Origin: Lentinus brumalis
Lineage: Eukaryota; Basidiomycota; Agaricomycetes; Polyporales; Polyporaceae
Assembly (NCBI GenBank): GCA_001792895.1
Contig: MARA01000001.1
Location: forward strand, 2,542,001-2,606,000
Direction of reading: 5' to 3'
DNA: 64,000 nucleotides
Positions within the stretch are counted from its first letter, which is position 1. Each line of letters opens with the position of its first letter. The notes under the pieces are model-generated. The model saw nothing but the letters and a program-made list of their open reading frames with translations. It was not told where the DNA came from and ran no database searches. Made by a program: the position numbers and the translations under genes. Below are positions 1-9,703 of the stretch, piece after piece.

Positions 1-95
1 GTTCTTAACTACACGCGAGTAAGTACGGAATCACAACACATTGTCCCATTCTGATACATGGACCCTAGACAAGTACAACCGATTCCGAACGTCGC

Positions 96-565
96 TCACA
101 GCTGGACTGGCAAGCAGCCGAGAGAGATAAGGCTCCCCTGAGGAAGGAAGGTAAGTCTCTCTGATATTGGAGTCAAGCTCGGGAACACTCGCATAGGAGT
201 TGTCAGTGCAGCAGACGGCTTGGGCCTTGCAGGCGTTGCCGCTGGCGATGGGAATGACGCTGATCGGCGAGCAGTCGATGCCGACTTGACCTGTGATGGG
301 GCCGAGAAGAATACCCAGGAGGCCGGCCATACTAGCAACGCTGGGGTCCGACGCCTGCGAGGATTACGAGAGGTGAGATTCTCCATGTCCGGGGTACGAA
401 GAGGGCGCGACTCACATTTTTCATTGTGTTACAGCATTTCAGATCGCCGGTAGAGCACGAGCTGCTTCCGCCTCCGCCGTCACCGCGGCTCACGAGGGCG
501 GGGGTGGCGACCGCAAGGGCAGTGAGAGCAGCGAGGGCGAGCGCAGCGGTACGAGTGAACATCAT
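96..565 (-). CDS. Class I hydrophobin (3 exons, 117 aa)
   Basis: Secreted amphipathic coat protein of aerial hyphae and fruiting bodies. Exons are 565..416, 354..193 and 137..96; the sum is 117 codons plus stop. The protein opens with a hydrophobic signal peptide (residues 1-21, Ala/Leu-rich), then a Gly/Ser stretch. The eight-cysteine hydrophobin pattern is complete: C, CC (CSTGDLKCC), C (GIDC), C (NAC), CC (AVCC), C (LGC). Intron 1 is GTGAGT..CAG. Intron 2 (192..138) needs a GC donor (GCGAGT) to give the usual 12-residue gap between the last CC pair and the final cysteine. A second in-frame Met follows the first at once, so the start may be either. A TATA box lies about 100 bp upstream. Loop length and strong hydrophobicity favour class I over class II. 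Confidence 0.93.
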
Positions 566-662
566 CGTGGAGGATTGGTGAGTGTGTGCGAAGGTGCTGA
601 GAAGTTCTAGTGGACGGTGAGTTTGACCTATGGCCTGAAGTCAACGGCACGGACTCACGGGC

Positions 663-668
663 TTTATA
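663..668 (-). promoter_or_regulatory. TATA box of the hydrophobin gene
   Basis: Read on the minus strand the site is TATAAA, about 100 bp upstream of the hydrophobin ATG. Highly expressed hydrophobin genes usually carry such a box; function is inferred from position. Confidence 0.5.
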
Positions 669-1972
669 ACACTCGCAAACTCGGGCCGCTCACCAGCACG
701 TTCGATTCGACTGCAAGGATTGGGACCTCCAGTTCCTTGCTTCGCACAAGGGGTCTTCTGTGAAGTTTCCTGGGGACATCGCGTACCTGGTGAGAGCCGT
801 GCGCTCAGCGCTGACCGAGTGTCCGTCCTCTGTTGCATTGCCAGCACCGGTGCAATTGCCCCTCCCGGTGTTCCATGCTCACTTGCCGTTGGACAGCTAG
901 ATGTCGCTCTCAGCGATGCGCACGTTTCGCTGGGCTCGTGCTACCTCATCGTCAAGTCCTGCACTGATAACATGGCGCTGCCGTCTTACTACGCGTGCGC
1001 CGTGGACTGTCGGCTTGCGAACATCGGTTCTGCCTACAACTCCGTTCGTACGAAGAAGTGGTCGACCTTCCCAAAGAAGACAAGAAGCAGTGCATTCGAC
1101 CACCGTCCTTGCCCACTTTACGTGTCCCGGGGGCGGGGCGCACCTGGGCAATCCTGGCTTCGCTTCTCCAATCCCATCCTTTTTCTTTCAGGAGGCCGAC
1201 TAACCATCATAGAACACCCCGGACACCTTCGCGAACCACCTCTCGGCAACGCCCAGGCACGCAGTTCGCCGGATGCCATAGCGGGCCGAGCGTGTCAACG
1301 ACGTGGTTATCCGACGCACCGCGACGTCGCGTTCACTACACATCTACTACAAATCCTGTCTTTCTCTATACAGCCGCTGCGATCCCTCGCCGCCCTCGCT
1401 GTACGAATCTTCAAGTAGTTCGCCTCCGACGATCGCTTCGCGGCGTTTTGGCTGCCATCTCGTGTCCCCCAGCAAGTACCCTACTTGTGACCGGTGTTAT
1501 GTGGTATCGCCGCTTCGACGATGTCTTTGCTCGAATGGTGCACAGTCTCGGCACGGCCTGAAAGGGCTGATAGTACCGGTCCAGCGGAGCTTGAACGTAA
1601 CACGGGCTGTTTGTGTGTACCCCAGTGCACGCGGCACGGCGACTTACAACGGCTGCAAGCGCATGCATCTGTGCGCGTCGCGAAGTTTGAATCGCATGGC
1701 CGGCTTGAACACGGCACAACTGGCACGATCTTGACCATACCGTTACGTATGTACCGTCCTGCTCGTCCCGAACACGATGCTGTTCGACAACATGTCGTGC
1801 GCGAACGTGGGTCGTGCAAGCAATGACGCACACAGCGGAGGAGCAGAGATTAGGCCAGCTCTCCTCTAGAGGGTAGGATGTAGATACTTTTAGTCTACTC
1901 GCAAAGCTGGCCAGCATTACGACGATAACTACACAACACCGTCCGACCGAAAAGCATTCATCGCACACCTCT
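669..1972. other. Intergenic, no supported gene
   Basis: Open frames exist on both strands (for example 720..1418 +), but they lack recognisable protein motifs, overlap one another in several frames and do not join by splicing into a convincing product. I see no RNA gene or repeat here. Confidence 0.4.
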
Positions 1973-3642
1973 CTAGTAGAGCAGTGACGACATGTCCGCG
2001 CGGATGCGGTTGTAGTCATACAGACCATCAATGGGGCCAACGGCAGCGAGGGCGATCTGAAGTGAAGACGACAACGTGAGTCCATGGTGGACATGTATGC
2101 AGCCAAATCACACTCACGTCCTTGTCCCAGAGGTACTTCTGTGCTACCCGCTTGATATCCTCGACGCCAACGGCATCAACGGCGAACTCAATCTGCTGAG
2201 GGGTCATGCGATATCCGCTCGTGACGAGCTGACGACCGATGTCCTCCGCGATAGCGGTGGTGCCGTCGAGGCTGAGGAGCAAACTCGCCTTGAGCTGGCT
2301 CTTGGCACGCTCGACCTCAACGTCCGTGGGGTTGATCGACATGCGCGTCCACTCGCGGAGCGTGAAGTGGCACATGTCGTCCATGTTCTGAAGGTTCTCG
2401 GTCACGAGGTAAATACCCCAAAGGCCGGTGTCCGAGTAGCTCGTTGAGAACGACATGAAGCTGTTCGCGAGGTTGTTGCTGGAGATGATGTGGGAGAGGC
2501 GGGAGGACATGAGGCCAGCGGCACCGAGCGAACGATCCCAGTTGCCGAAGATGCTCTGCATGACGAGCATGGGGAAGTAGTCAGGGGAGCTCCAGCCGAC
2601 ACCCTCGACGGCAATGGCGACGTGCGCAGTGGGGAGCTCATCGTCGCGAATGCGCACTTCCGAGCCAACGAACTTGGTCTTCGGGTGAGAGAGGCGGCCA
2701 AGGGGGATGGGGTTGGGAGAAACAGGGAGCTTGGCGAAGTGCTGCTCGGCGTGCTTAACCAGCTGCTCGTGGTCGACGCCGCCGGTACCAACAAGAACCA
2801 TACGATCAGCAGTGTAGTTGGTCTTGATGTAGGAGGCAAGGTCGTCGCGAGTGATGGAGAGGATGTTGGCCTTGGGACCGAGGATAGTGCGACCAAGGGG
2901 TTGACCTGAAGAACAAAGCGTGAGCAGCCTGGTCTGCACACCTCACAGTAAAATGCGAGTGACGTGATATCCGGCCAAGGAAGTCCGCTTCCGCATGGGG
3001 TAGACACAAAATGTGAATCGACGTCACATACCTTGGAAAGCAATCGCGTGCAGGTGGTCGAAAACAACCTCCTCCATCTGCTTGTCCACCTCCTGCTGCT
3101 CCCGGAGGATAACATCCCGCTCCCGCTCGATAGCTGCAGGCTCCAGGGTCGAGTTCTGGAGAATGTCGCTGATGATGTCAACGCTCGTGCCCACGTCCTT
3201 AGAGAAGCACTTCGCGTAGTACACCGTCTGCTCGCGCGAAGTGTACGCATTGAGATGCGCACCGATGCTCTCAACGGAAAGCTCAAGCTGGTGCTGGGAG
3301 CGACGGTTGGTGCCCTTGAACGCCATGTGCTCGAGGAAGTGCGCCGTGCCGTTTGTCGCATCCGTCTCCGCCCTCGACCCCGCGTCAATCCACACGCCCA
3401 CCGTCGCCGTCTGCGCATGAGGATGCGCCTCGGTCGCTACCGTGAGCCCATTTGAGAGCGTTGTCGTCTGCAGCTGGGGATGGGGGATGTTCACTGCAGT
3501 CGCGAACGACCGCAAAGGGCGGCGCTGAGGTGTACGTCGTCAGTGTCCCATTTTCTTTGCGAATGGGACGAAAACGTACAGGGTAACGCGCTGCGCTCCG
3601 GAGGGCACGCCCAAGCGAGGTCGAGAGTGTACTTGTCACCAT
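1973..3642 (-). CDS. Mitochondrial processing peptidase beta subunit (4 exons, 475 aa)
   Basis: Catalytic subunit of the matrix peptidase that removes N-terminal targeting signals from imported proteins. Exons are 3642..3580, 3524..3032, 2905..2118 and 2056..1973. The first exon encodes an Arg/Ser-rich, acid-free mitochondrial presequence (about residues 1-30). The inverted zinc motif HFLEH is at residues 83-87, and the third ligand is probably Glu in the RERDVILRE segment near residue 163. The LGRTILGP and [18 protein letters not shown] segments match the yeast Mas1 family closely, as does the length (yeast 462 aa). The start at 3642 was chosen because the long second exon has no ATG upstream of its conserved core; an in-frame ATG at 3684 is an alternative. 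Core subunits of respiratory complex III are relatives, but the intact zinc site argues for MPP beta. Confidence 0.95.
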
Positions 3643-4006
3643 CGAGGTCGTGGAGAATGAAGTGTTCGTCGTCGGCGGAAACACTCCCGGGCGAATACGG
3701 CGTGAAACCGGAAGTGAAATGTTCGAGCGCCGACTGGCTCTACACCGCCTTCAGTTTCATCGCCGACGTCGGAGCCCCAACCTGTTTCGAAATCTCCCGA
3801 CGGTGGTTGGCTGAATGTAGTCCAGCTTAACCTCTTCGGCCTTACACAGTGACGGTGACACGAACACCGACTTCCTCGCAGACTGCGATGTGTTCAACCT
3901 CCGGGCGTCGTCGACTGTGCCTTATGAGCCGCTGCGCGCGCCATGACCACATGGTCGGAATCGGACACGGTACATGTGAATGAGGTGCCGGACCGCCTTT
4001 GCTAAG

Positions 4007-4012
4007 TATAAA
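4007..4012 (+). promoter_or_regulatory. TATA box before the CoA-transferase gene
   Basis: TATAAA about 96 bp upstream of the ATG at 4108, within the 465-bp interval between two divergently transcribed genes. No other element is obvious there. Confidence 0.4.
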
Positions 4013-4107
4013 TTGGACTGCCCAGTAACGCACACAGAGGAACATACATAGTCACGCCCACGGCGAGACTGACTTCGTGCGATACTGCAAGCCCTTGTTC
4101 TCGGATC

Positions 4108-5915
4108 ATGCAGACAGTGCGTGCGCCGGCGGAGGAGTTATGGAGGTACCTTCGTTTGCCCGGGGACGCCATCTCTCGTCTCCAACTCAGCGAGGATCCC
4201 GACCCGATCGTCGACTCTTCCTTCAAGATCGGCACGGCGGCTCAGGTATGTCTGTTCACTACTCTTGCATGGACGGAAGCTGAACCAAAAGTCTCAGACC
4301 TCGATAGGTTTGGCGGGTCTAGCGGCAGCTCATCTTCATCAGGTTCGAACTGGCGTTGAGCAATTCGTCGCGGTGGATGCTCGTCATGCTGCCCTCGAAT
4401 TCAGTCAGTGAACGCCACACCATTCACTTTGTTCTCTCATGAACATGTTCGCAGAGAGTGAGGCGTACTACGCTTTTACTGGGGAGTCAGGCGAGGGTTT
4501 CGCCCTCTTCGACCCACTCGCTGGCGTATATCGAACGAAAGACAACAGCTATGTCCGGATCCACACGAACTTCCCGCAGTACGTGTTGCTACGATCTCCC
4601 TCGCCCGATACAGCTGACGCAAAGTTCAGTCACAAGCAAGGCATCTTGGATATCCTCCAGTGTGAACCCACGAAGGAATCGATTGCTCGTGCTCTCTTGG
4701 ACTGGAATGCTGTCGATTTTGAGACAGCAGCTGCATCACGGAAGATGGTCGCAACCGCGTTACGCTCTTTCGAACAATGGGACGCCCATCCACAGGGGCA
4801 GGCACTCGCCGATACACCTCCCGTTATATTGTGCAAGGTCGGAGACGCACCGAAGCGGCAAGGCAAGCCGTCCGTTGGATGGAATACGCGTGCTGGACTT
4901 GACCAGAGTGCTGGCAGGCCCGATCTGTGGTCGAACGCTTGCCGGTCAGTCCGTGTCATGAGTGTGTTACCTCTCCCGCTCACGTTCAATCGACGCGGTA
5001 GCTCACGGCGCCGACGTCCTCTGGATTACATCTCCCAAGCTTCCCGCTTTACCGATGCTCGACATCGATACTTCTCGGGGAAGGCGCACAACGCAGCTTG
5101 ACTTGGATGAACCCGCAGACCACAAGACGTGCACGGAGTTAGTGAAGGATGCAGACGTCTTCCTGCAGGCGTACCGCCCCGGAGGACTCGCGGCCAAGGG
5201 TTTCGGAGTCGATCAAGTCGCGAAGCTTCGTCCTGGTATCGTGTATGCGAGCCTGTGCGCGTACGGCTGGGAGGGGCCGTGGAAAGACCGCCGCGGTGTA
5301 TGTCTACTCAATTCTTCTTGAGTGATGTTGCTAACTGCCGTCTGCCCTAATCCAGTTCGATTCACTCGTACAAACTGCCTCCGGGTTCAACGTCGCGGAA
5401 GCGGAATCATACGCTGCATTCAACGGCCCTTCGGGTCCTCTACCACATCCACCGAAGGCTTTACCCATGCAGGCCTTGGACCATGCAGCAGGGTACATGC
5501 TCGCTCTTGGCATTCAAGCTGCACTCTACAGGACAATCACCGTGCGCATATATACATCTACTCATATTCTCGTTTTCGTTGGTCCACTGATGATTTCGCA
5601 CAGGAAGGCGGCTCTTGGGAAGTTCGGGTGTCACTTGCTGCAGTCGGACGGTGGATCCGGACCCTGGGTCGTCTGGAACCTGCTATTGCATTCGGAGAAG
5701 GGAGGCCTTTACCTCCTCGCTCGATGAGCGATCCAGAGGTGGCACAATTCACTACTGAAGTCATGGAGGCAGACTCGCGTCACACGGTAGGGCGGGAAAG
5801 GAGGACTATGAGGGCAGTGAGGCATGCAGCGAGCTTGTCTGAAACACCGGTGAAGGAAGCAGATGCTCCCATGCGACTTGATGCACACTCGCCCGAGTGG
5901 TTGGCACGAGAATAG
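4108..5915 (+). CDS. Family III CoA-transferase (CaiB/BaiF type), 6 exons, one frame break
   Basis: Enzymes of this family move CoA between carboxylic acids; the substrate cannot be told from sequence. Exons are 4108..4245, 4298..4403, 4455..4944, 5002..5297, 5356..5541 and 5604..5915. Family features are the RPLDGIRVLDLTRVLAGP core, GADVLWITSP, a DTSRGRRTTQLDL segment, ADVFLQAYRPGGLAAKG and YGWEGPWKDRRGFDSLVQ. Fungal members carry a long N-terminal region as here. The reading frame shifts by one base between about 4845 and 4880, in the variable linker just before the core; the exon sum is 1,528 nt and becomes divisible by three (508 aa) only if one base is removed or two are added. No splice pair explains it, so it is a sequence error or a recent lesion. 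Confidence 0.85.
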
Positions 5916-5976
5916 ATATCAAGTGATTGGCACCGATCGTGTACAACAGAGCTAGTGTGCAGGCCACAGTCCTATG

Positions 5977-7338
5977 TCAAGAGTTTTCCCGTTTCGTCCG
6001 GACACGATGACTGCGAGTGGTGGGCACGGTACGCGTCTGCTCTTCCTCCTTCACGCGGTCTTCAAGCCTGACCGCAACGCCCTCTTCCTTCTTCACGCGA
6101 GGCCCACCGGTCTTAATCTTGATGTGGACCTCTCTGATCGTGACTTCATGCTCCACTTGAGCCTCATCGGCTTCCTCCTGCTTGACTTCCTCCTTCACCT
6201 CCACGCCCTCTCCCCTCTCATCCACGACATCTCGCTCCTCCGCTGCACCCTCCATATTGGAATCTTGATTCACCTTAACCACCTTCCCGTTTACCACGGG
6301 GGCCTCATCATCGTCTGATATTTCGATGACCTCTCGCTCTTTGCGCCGTGTTCCCTCCTTGTTCGCGGCTTGGAGATGCTTCGCCTTCTCCTTTGGCTGC
6401 CTCCCGACGACTTCCCCCTTCACCCCTGCTATGTCGGCCACGACCTCTCGCTCCTCCATCACGTCCTCCATCTCTAAATCTACATCGACAACCTCCTCTT
6501 CTTCGAGGGTCGCCTCGTCGTCCGATATTTCAATGACCTCTCGCTTCTTGCGCCGCGCCCTCCCACTCTTGGCGACTTTCGGACCATTCACCTGAGTCCT
6601 CTTCCCAGCAGCTTGCGTGTCTCCCGTTATCCCATTGACCGCCAGATACTCCGAATACCGCGGCAGCGGACAGCAGTCGCAGTCCTCCATCTTGTACAAC
6701 ACCGCATGCCGCGCCAGCCGGGACTCGACTTTCGCAGGCGAGAGCCCCAACGCCACACAGCGCCGCTTGTAGTCCTCGTTCTGGCGGCAATGCACCTGCG
6801 CGATCGCGATCTTCTCGTACCGCCGCACGAGGCACGACACAACGTCCTTCCTGAGGCGCAGCCCGCTGGCACGGGCCTGCTGGTACGCGTGGCTCTTCTC
6901 GACGTGCGCGCAGACCTCGCGCAGGTGGCGTGACGCCGCGTCGGGAAGGCGGTGGAACGTGCCCCGTGGCTTCACGCCGTCAGACCTGGACACGAGTGGG
7001 CAGAAGATGCAACGGATGTCACCGTGCAGGGAGGTGAATGCGAAGCGGACGTAGTCGGTCTTGCGGGAGTAGTCGGCCACCACGGTGGGCTGTGCTTTCG
7101 ACGAGGCTGATGTGGATGGGGATGCGTGCTTGGGTTGAGAACGTGCGCCGGAGACAGTTCGTCTGCGCTTCTTAGGAGGTTTCTCGTCATCGTGTTCGTC
7201 TTCTCCGTCCGAGTCTGAGTCGGCATCGCCCTCACTTGGTACGAAGTCTGGGTCGGCCAACGTCTCTTTCGAGAGGCGGGAGGTCCGGGTCCGTTTGCTA
7301 CTGTGGCGCGCTCGTTTGAGACGTGTCGTGATCTCCAC
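5977..7338 (-). CDS. Nuclear protein with paired SUMO-interacting motifs and a zinc-finger-like core
   Basis: I do not recognise an orthologue. The open frame (453 codons, 5' end incomplete) has, in order: a basic N terminus; an acidic tract (35-52) followed by the nuclear signal KPPKKRRRT (53-61); a compact conserved-looking core with Cys110-x2-Cys113 and His138/Cys143/His145/His150, suggesting a zinc site; then a charged tail. The tail holds two copies of REVIEISDD (about 266-274 and 335-343), the classic SUMO-interacting motif, and four psi-K-x-E sumoylation consensus sites (381-384, 385-388, 415-418, 429-432). The first codon of the open frame is GTG, with a stop about 90 nt further upstream and no ATG between, so at least one 5' exon upstream of 7338 is missing from this model. 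A role in SUMO-dependent chromatin or DNA-repair assembly is inference only. Confidence 0.7.
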   Translation of the reverse strand: MEITTRLKRARHSSKRTRTSRLSKETLADPDFVPSEGDADSDSDGEDEHDDEKPPKKRRRTVSGARSQPKHASPSTSASSKAQPTVVADYSRKTDYVRFAFTSLHGDIRCIFCPLVSRSDGVKPRGTFHRLPDAASRHLREVCAHVEKSHAYQQARASGLRLRKDVVSCLVRRYEKIAIAQVHCRQNEDYKRRCVALGLSPAKVESRLARHAVLYKMEDCDCCPLPRYSEYLAVNGITGDTQAAGKRTQVNGPKVAKSGRARRKKREVIEISDDEATLEEEEVVDVDLEMEDVMEEREVVADIAGVKGEVVGRQPKEKAKHLQAANKEGTRRKEREVIEISDDDEAPVVNGKVVKVNQDSNMEGAAEERDVVDERGEGVEVKEEVKQEEADEAQVEHEVTIREVHIKIKTGGPRVKKEEGVAVRLEDRVKEEEQTRTVPTTRSHRVRTKRENS

Positions 7339-7960
7339 AGCTGGCTTATGGCGGAGGGATCGACGGGGGCGGATAACGTCTTCAATAAGCGGAGAGGTGG
7401 CGGGGGATGTAGAGATGGAGGAGATTTAGGACCTACGCGACGCTGGGACACGGACTGAAGGACGTAGGTCAGTGGTGACTCGAGACGGCAGCGTACTGCA
7501 GCACGTACCGATACGTGACCCGCGCCTCGTCTTGAGGAGAGCGGGCGGGGAAACCATCCATGGGAGGTTGCGGCAGTCGTTGGAGGCTTCATTCTTTGAC
7601 CACGGGCTGTACTTGACCGTCCTCCCATCGCGCAGAACTGGTTGAAGTGTGGCGTGCAGGAAAAGGAATCGAATGGTTGACATCTTGCCCAACTCGCCCA
7701 CAGGCAGGTTATATGCTCGAGCAGTGTGGGCGCCAGATGATGGGGCGGTTGAGGGACCTGTGGGCGGCGGCGGTGATGTCGCACAACAGCTGGATGTCAT
7801 GGTAGAATGAATACTGCATTATCGTTGGTATTACAACGCTACACCTGTAAGCACCACGTGTAATCCCATCGGTACCCCATATGAATAGTGTCCGAAGGCG
7901 AGGTACGATATGACCAACACTTACTTGGTCTACCGAGTCCCAGATGAGTCCCAAGTGATT
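7339..7960. other. Interval likely holding the missing 5' exon of the SIM protein
   Basis: On the minus strand an ATG at about 7559 opens a short Arg-rich frame, and a donor-like GTAGGT near 7440 could splice to an acceptor just upstream of 7338. Several alternatives are equally good, so I do not commit to one. The rest is 3' flank of the hydrolase gene. Confidence 0.3.
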
Positions 7961-9338
7961 CTACAGTTGATGACCAAGACGGAAGGTGGACGCGATGACG
8001 TCCTGTACACCCTCTTGCAAACCGACCTCATTGTGTTTGCCCCAGAACGTCTCGACATAGACCACTTTTCCAGCCGTACCGTCGAACTCCTCGATTGTGC
8101 CGAAAGTGGGCAGTTCGGTCTTCCGAACAAGCCCGCTGCGTACTGCGCGCCGCTGCTTCTCAGCTTCGAGATAGGCTGTGTACTCCTCCTTCGTAAGGAG
8201 GACGTCCGGAGAGGCGGGAAGGGAGATGGCCTCAGGGAGATGAGGGTCAAGGAGCTTATCGAGAAGAGTGCGCGAGTGGTGGTATGGAATCTCCATGTCG
8301 TCTTGACTGTGAGCAATCAGTACAGGGACGTTGATGTCCTGAATTACCGACAGAGTGTTGAACTCTTGACGCAGCAGTCTCTTGATGAGCTCTGCAAAGA
8401 TCCGATGCGTCTATATCCCAAGACGGGGCAATTCGAGAGGAAAATAATGACTGCACTCACTTCGGCCGATGGGGAAGGTCTGAAGCGGCTGCAAGATGGG
8501 CACCCCTCCTATGCTGTAGGTCTCCACTAGCGTAGCTAAGCTCGAGAAGGGTGCAAGGAGTGCGACGCCGCGTGGCTTCAGGTTCTCCCGCGCAAGAGAA
8601 GTCGCCAGGGAGGTAGCAACGCCAGTTCCGAGACTGTGGCCGATAATCATGATGTCTTCGGGTTTCGCACCTTGCCCCATGAGCCATCGCCACGCGGTCT
8701 GGGCGTCCTCTACAAGGCCTACGTCCGACGGGATGCCCTCGCTATCGCCAAAGCCCCGGTAGTCGATCACAAGGATGTTTGCTCGTAGCCGCGAGGAGAA
8801 GGAAGAGTAGTGTTGCATGCGCGACGGGGCGGCTCGAGTACCGGCGACCCCGTGGCAGTAGAGAATGGTAGGATAAGTGCGCAGAGCAGCCTGGATGACG
8901 TCCACGGCCGGTTGTGGGGGAAGCACAGGAGAGCGAGCTCGATATTCTTGGTAAAACGGTTCGGACAGCACGAACCAGGAACCAATAGTGACATTGTCGG
9001 TCGTCACAAGCTTCAAGTTCATCGTCTTCCCCGCTGAGATGGACACGTCAGATTCGGCACGCATGCAGTGAGGTTGTCCACGTACGCGCGAGCCCATACT
9101 TCTCCGGAAGTGCGAAATTAGCACCCCAAGGCACTCGGATGGCATGCTGGTACAGCACACTACGCCGAAGTTAAGCAGTTCTTCGCACAGCGAAGTCTGA
9201 GACTAATGCTCACTGTCTCTGGAAGAACGGCGTCGCAAGTAGGGCTATGAATACCGCATACACAAAGCTGCTGATGAACGCAAACCGATGCAAGCCATCG
9301 AGGAGGCCGCGTCTCGTCGAGGGCGTAGGGTCAGACAT
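7961..9338 (-). CDS. ABHD12/Bem46-type membrane alpha/beta hydrolase (4 exons, 400 aa)
   Basis: Probable membrane-anchored lipase or esterase of the ABHD12 group, which in animals hydrolyses lysophosphatidylserine; the fungal substrate is unknown. Exons are 9338..9214, 9159..9086, 9033..8461 and 8391..7961 (1,203 nt). An N-terminal transmembrane segment spans about residues 18-38. The family-typical VPWGANFALPEKYGLAP precedes the catalytic domain. The oxyanion-side motif is CHGVAG (126-131), VIDYRGFGDSEG follows, and the nucleophile elbow is GHSLG with Ser200. The acid is probably in SQDDMEIP and the histidine in GKHNEVG near the C terminus, so the triad looks complete. Start chosen because exon 1 supplies the membrane anchor expected for the family. 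It is divergent from the transporter gene, sharing a 365-bp promoter interval. Confidence 0.9.
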
Positions 9339-9703
9339 GTGGGCGTCGACGTCGTCGCCGTCGTTGAAGGTCGTAGACTCGCAGACGGAGGTACAGTCAA
9401 GCGCCGGCGTCCGAGACGGTGAGCACAGCGAGCGCTCCGCTTTTGCCGTCGGAAGCTTTCATGATGCCGACGAGGTCCACTTTCTCTTGCATCTCCTCAC
9501 CGTCCACTGCAGATGCCAGGACTCTCAGCATTCTAGACGATGGGTTTGGGGTCGTCCATGAAATAGAAGTTTAACGAGGTGCGCACCGGGTCCGAGTTCA
9601 AGTTGCTCCTGGCTGACCGTGACATCGTCCAGCTCTACAGCATATACCCATATCATACGCCCACAGAACTCTGCACACTGGTTAACGACACACTCTAGCA
9701 ACC
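9339..9703. promoter_or_regulatory. Shared 365-bp promoter interval between divergent genes
   Basis: Separates the ATG codons of the hydrolase (-) and the transporter (+). It contains two short minus-strand upstream frames, one of eight cod­ons and one of 44, either of which could act as upstream ORFs for the hydrolase if the transcript starts far enough out. No clear TATA box on either strand. Confidence 0.4.

Noticed and set aside
720..1418. Plus-strand open frame of 232 codons
   Set aside because: No motif, overlaps equally long frames on the other strand, and no splice partners; typical chance frame in GC-rich DNA.
2402..3418. Arg/Ser-rich minus-strand frame of 338 codons
   Set aside because: Lies wholly in an alternate frame of the MPP beta exons; composition is that of a shadow frame.
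9130..9200. CGAAGTTAAGCAG resembling part of a 5S rRNA
   Set aside because: Only a dozen bases match; no 5S secondary structure, and the site falls at an intron of the hydrolase gene.
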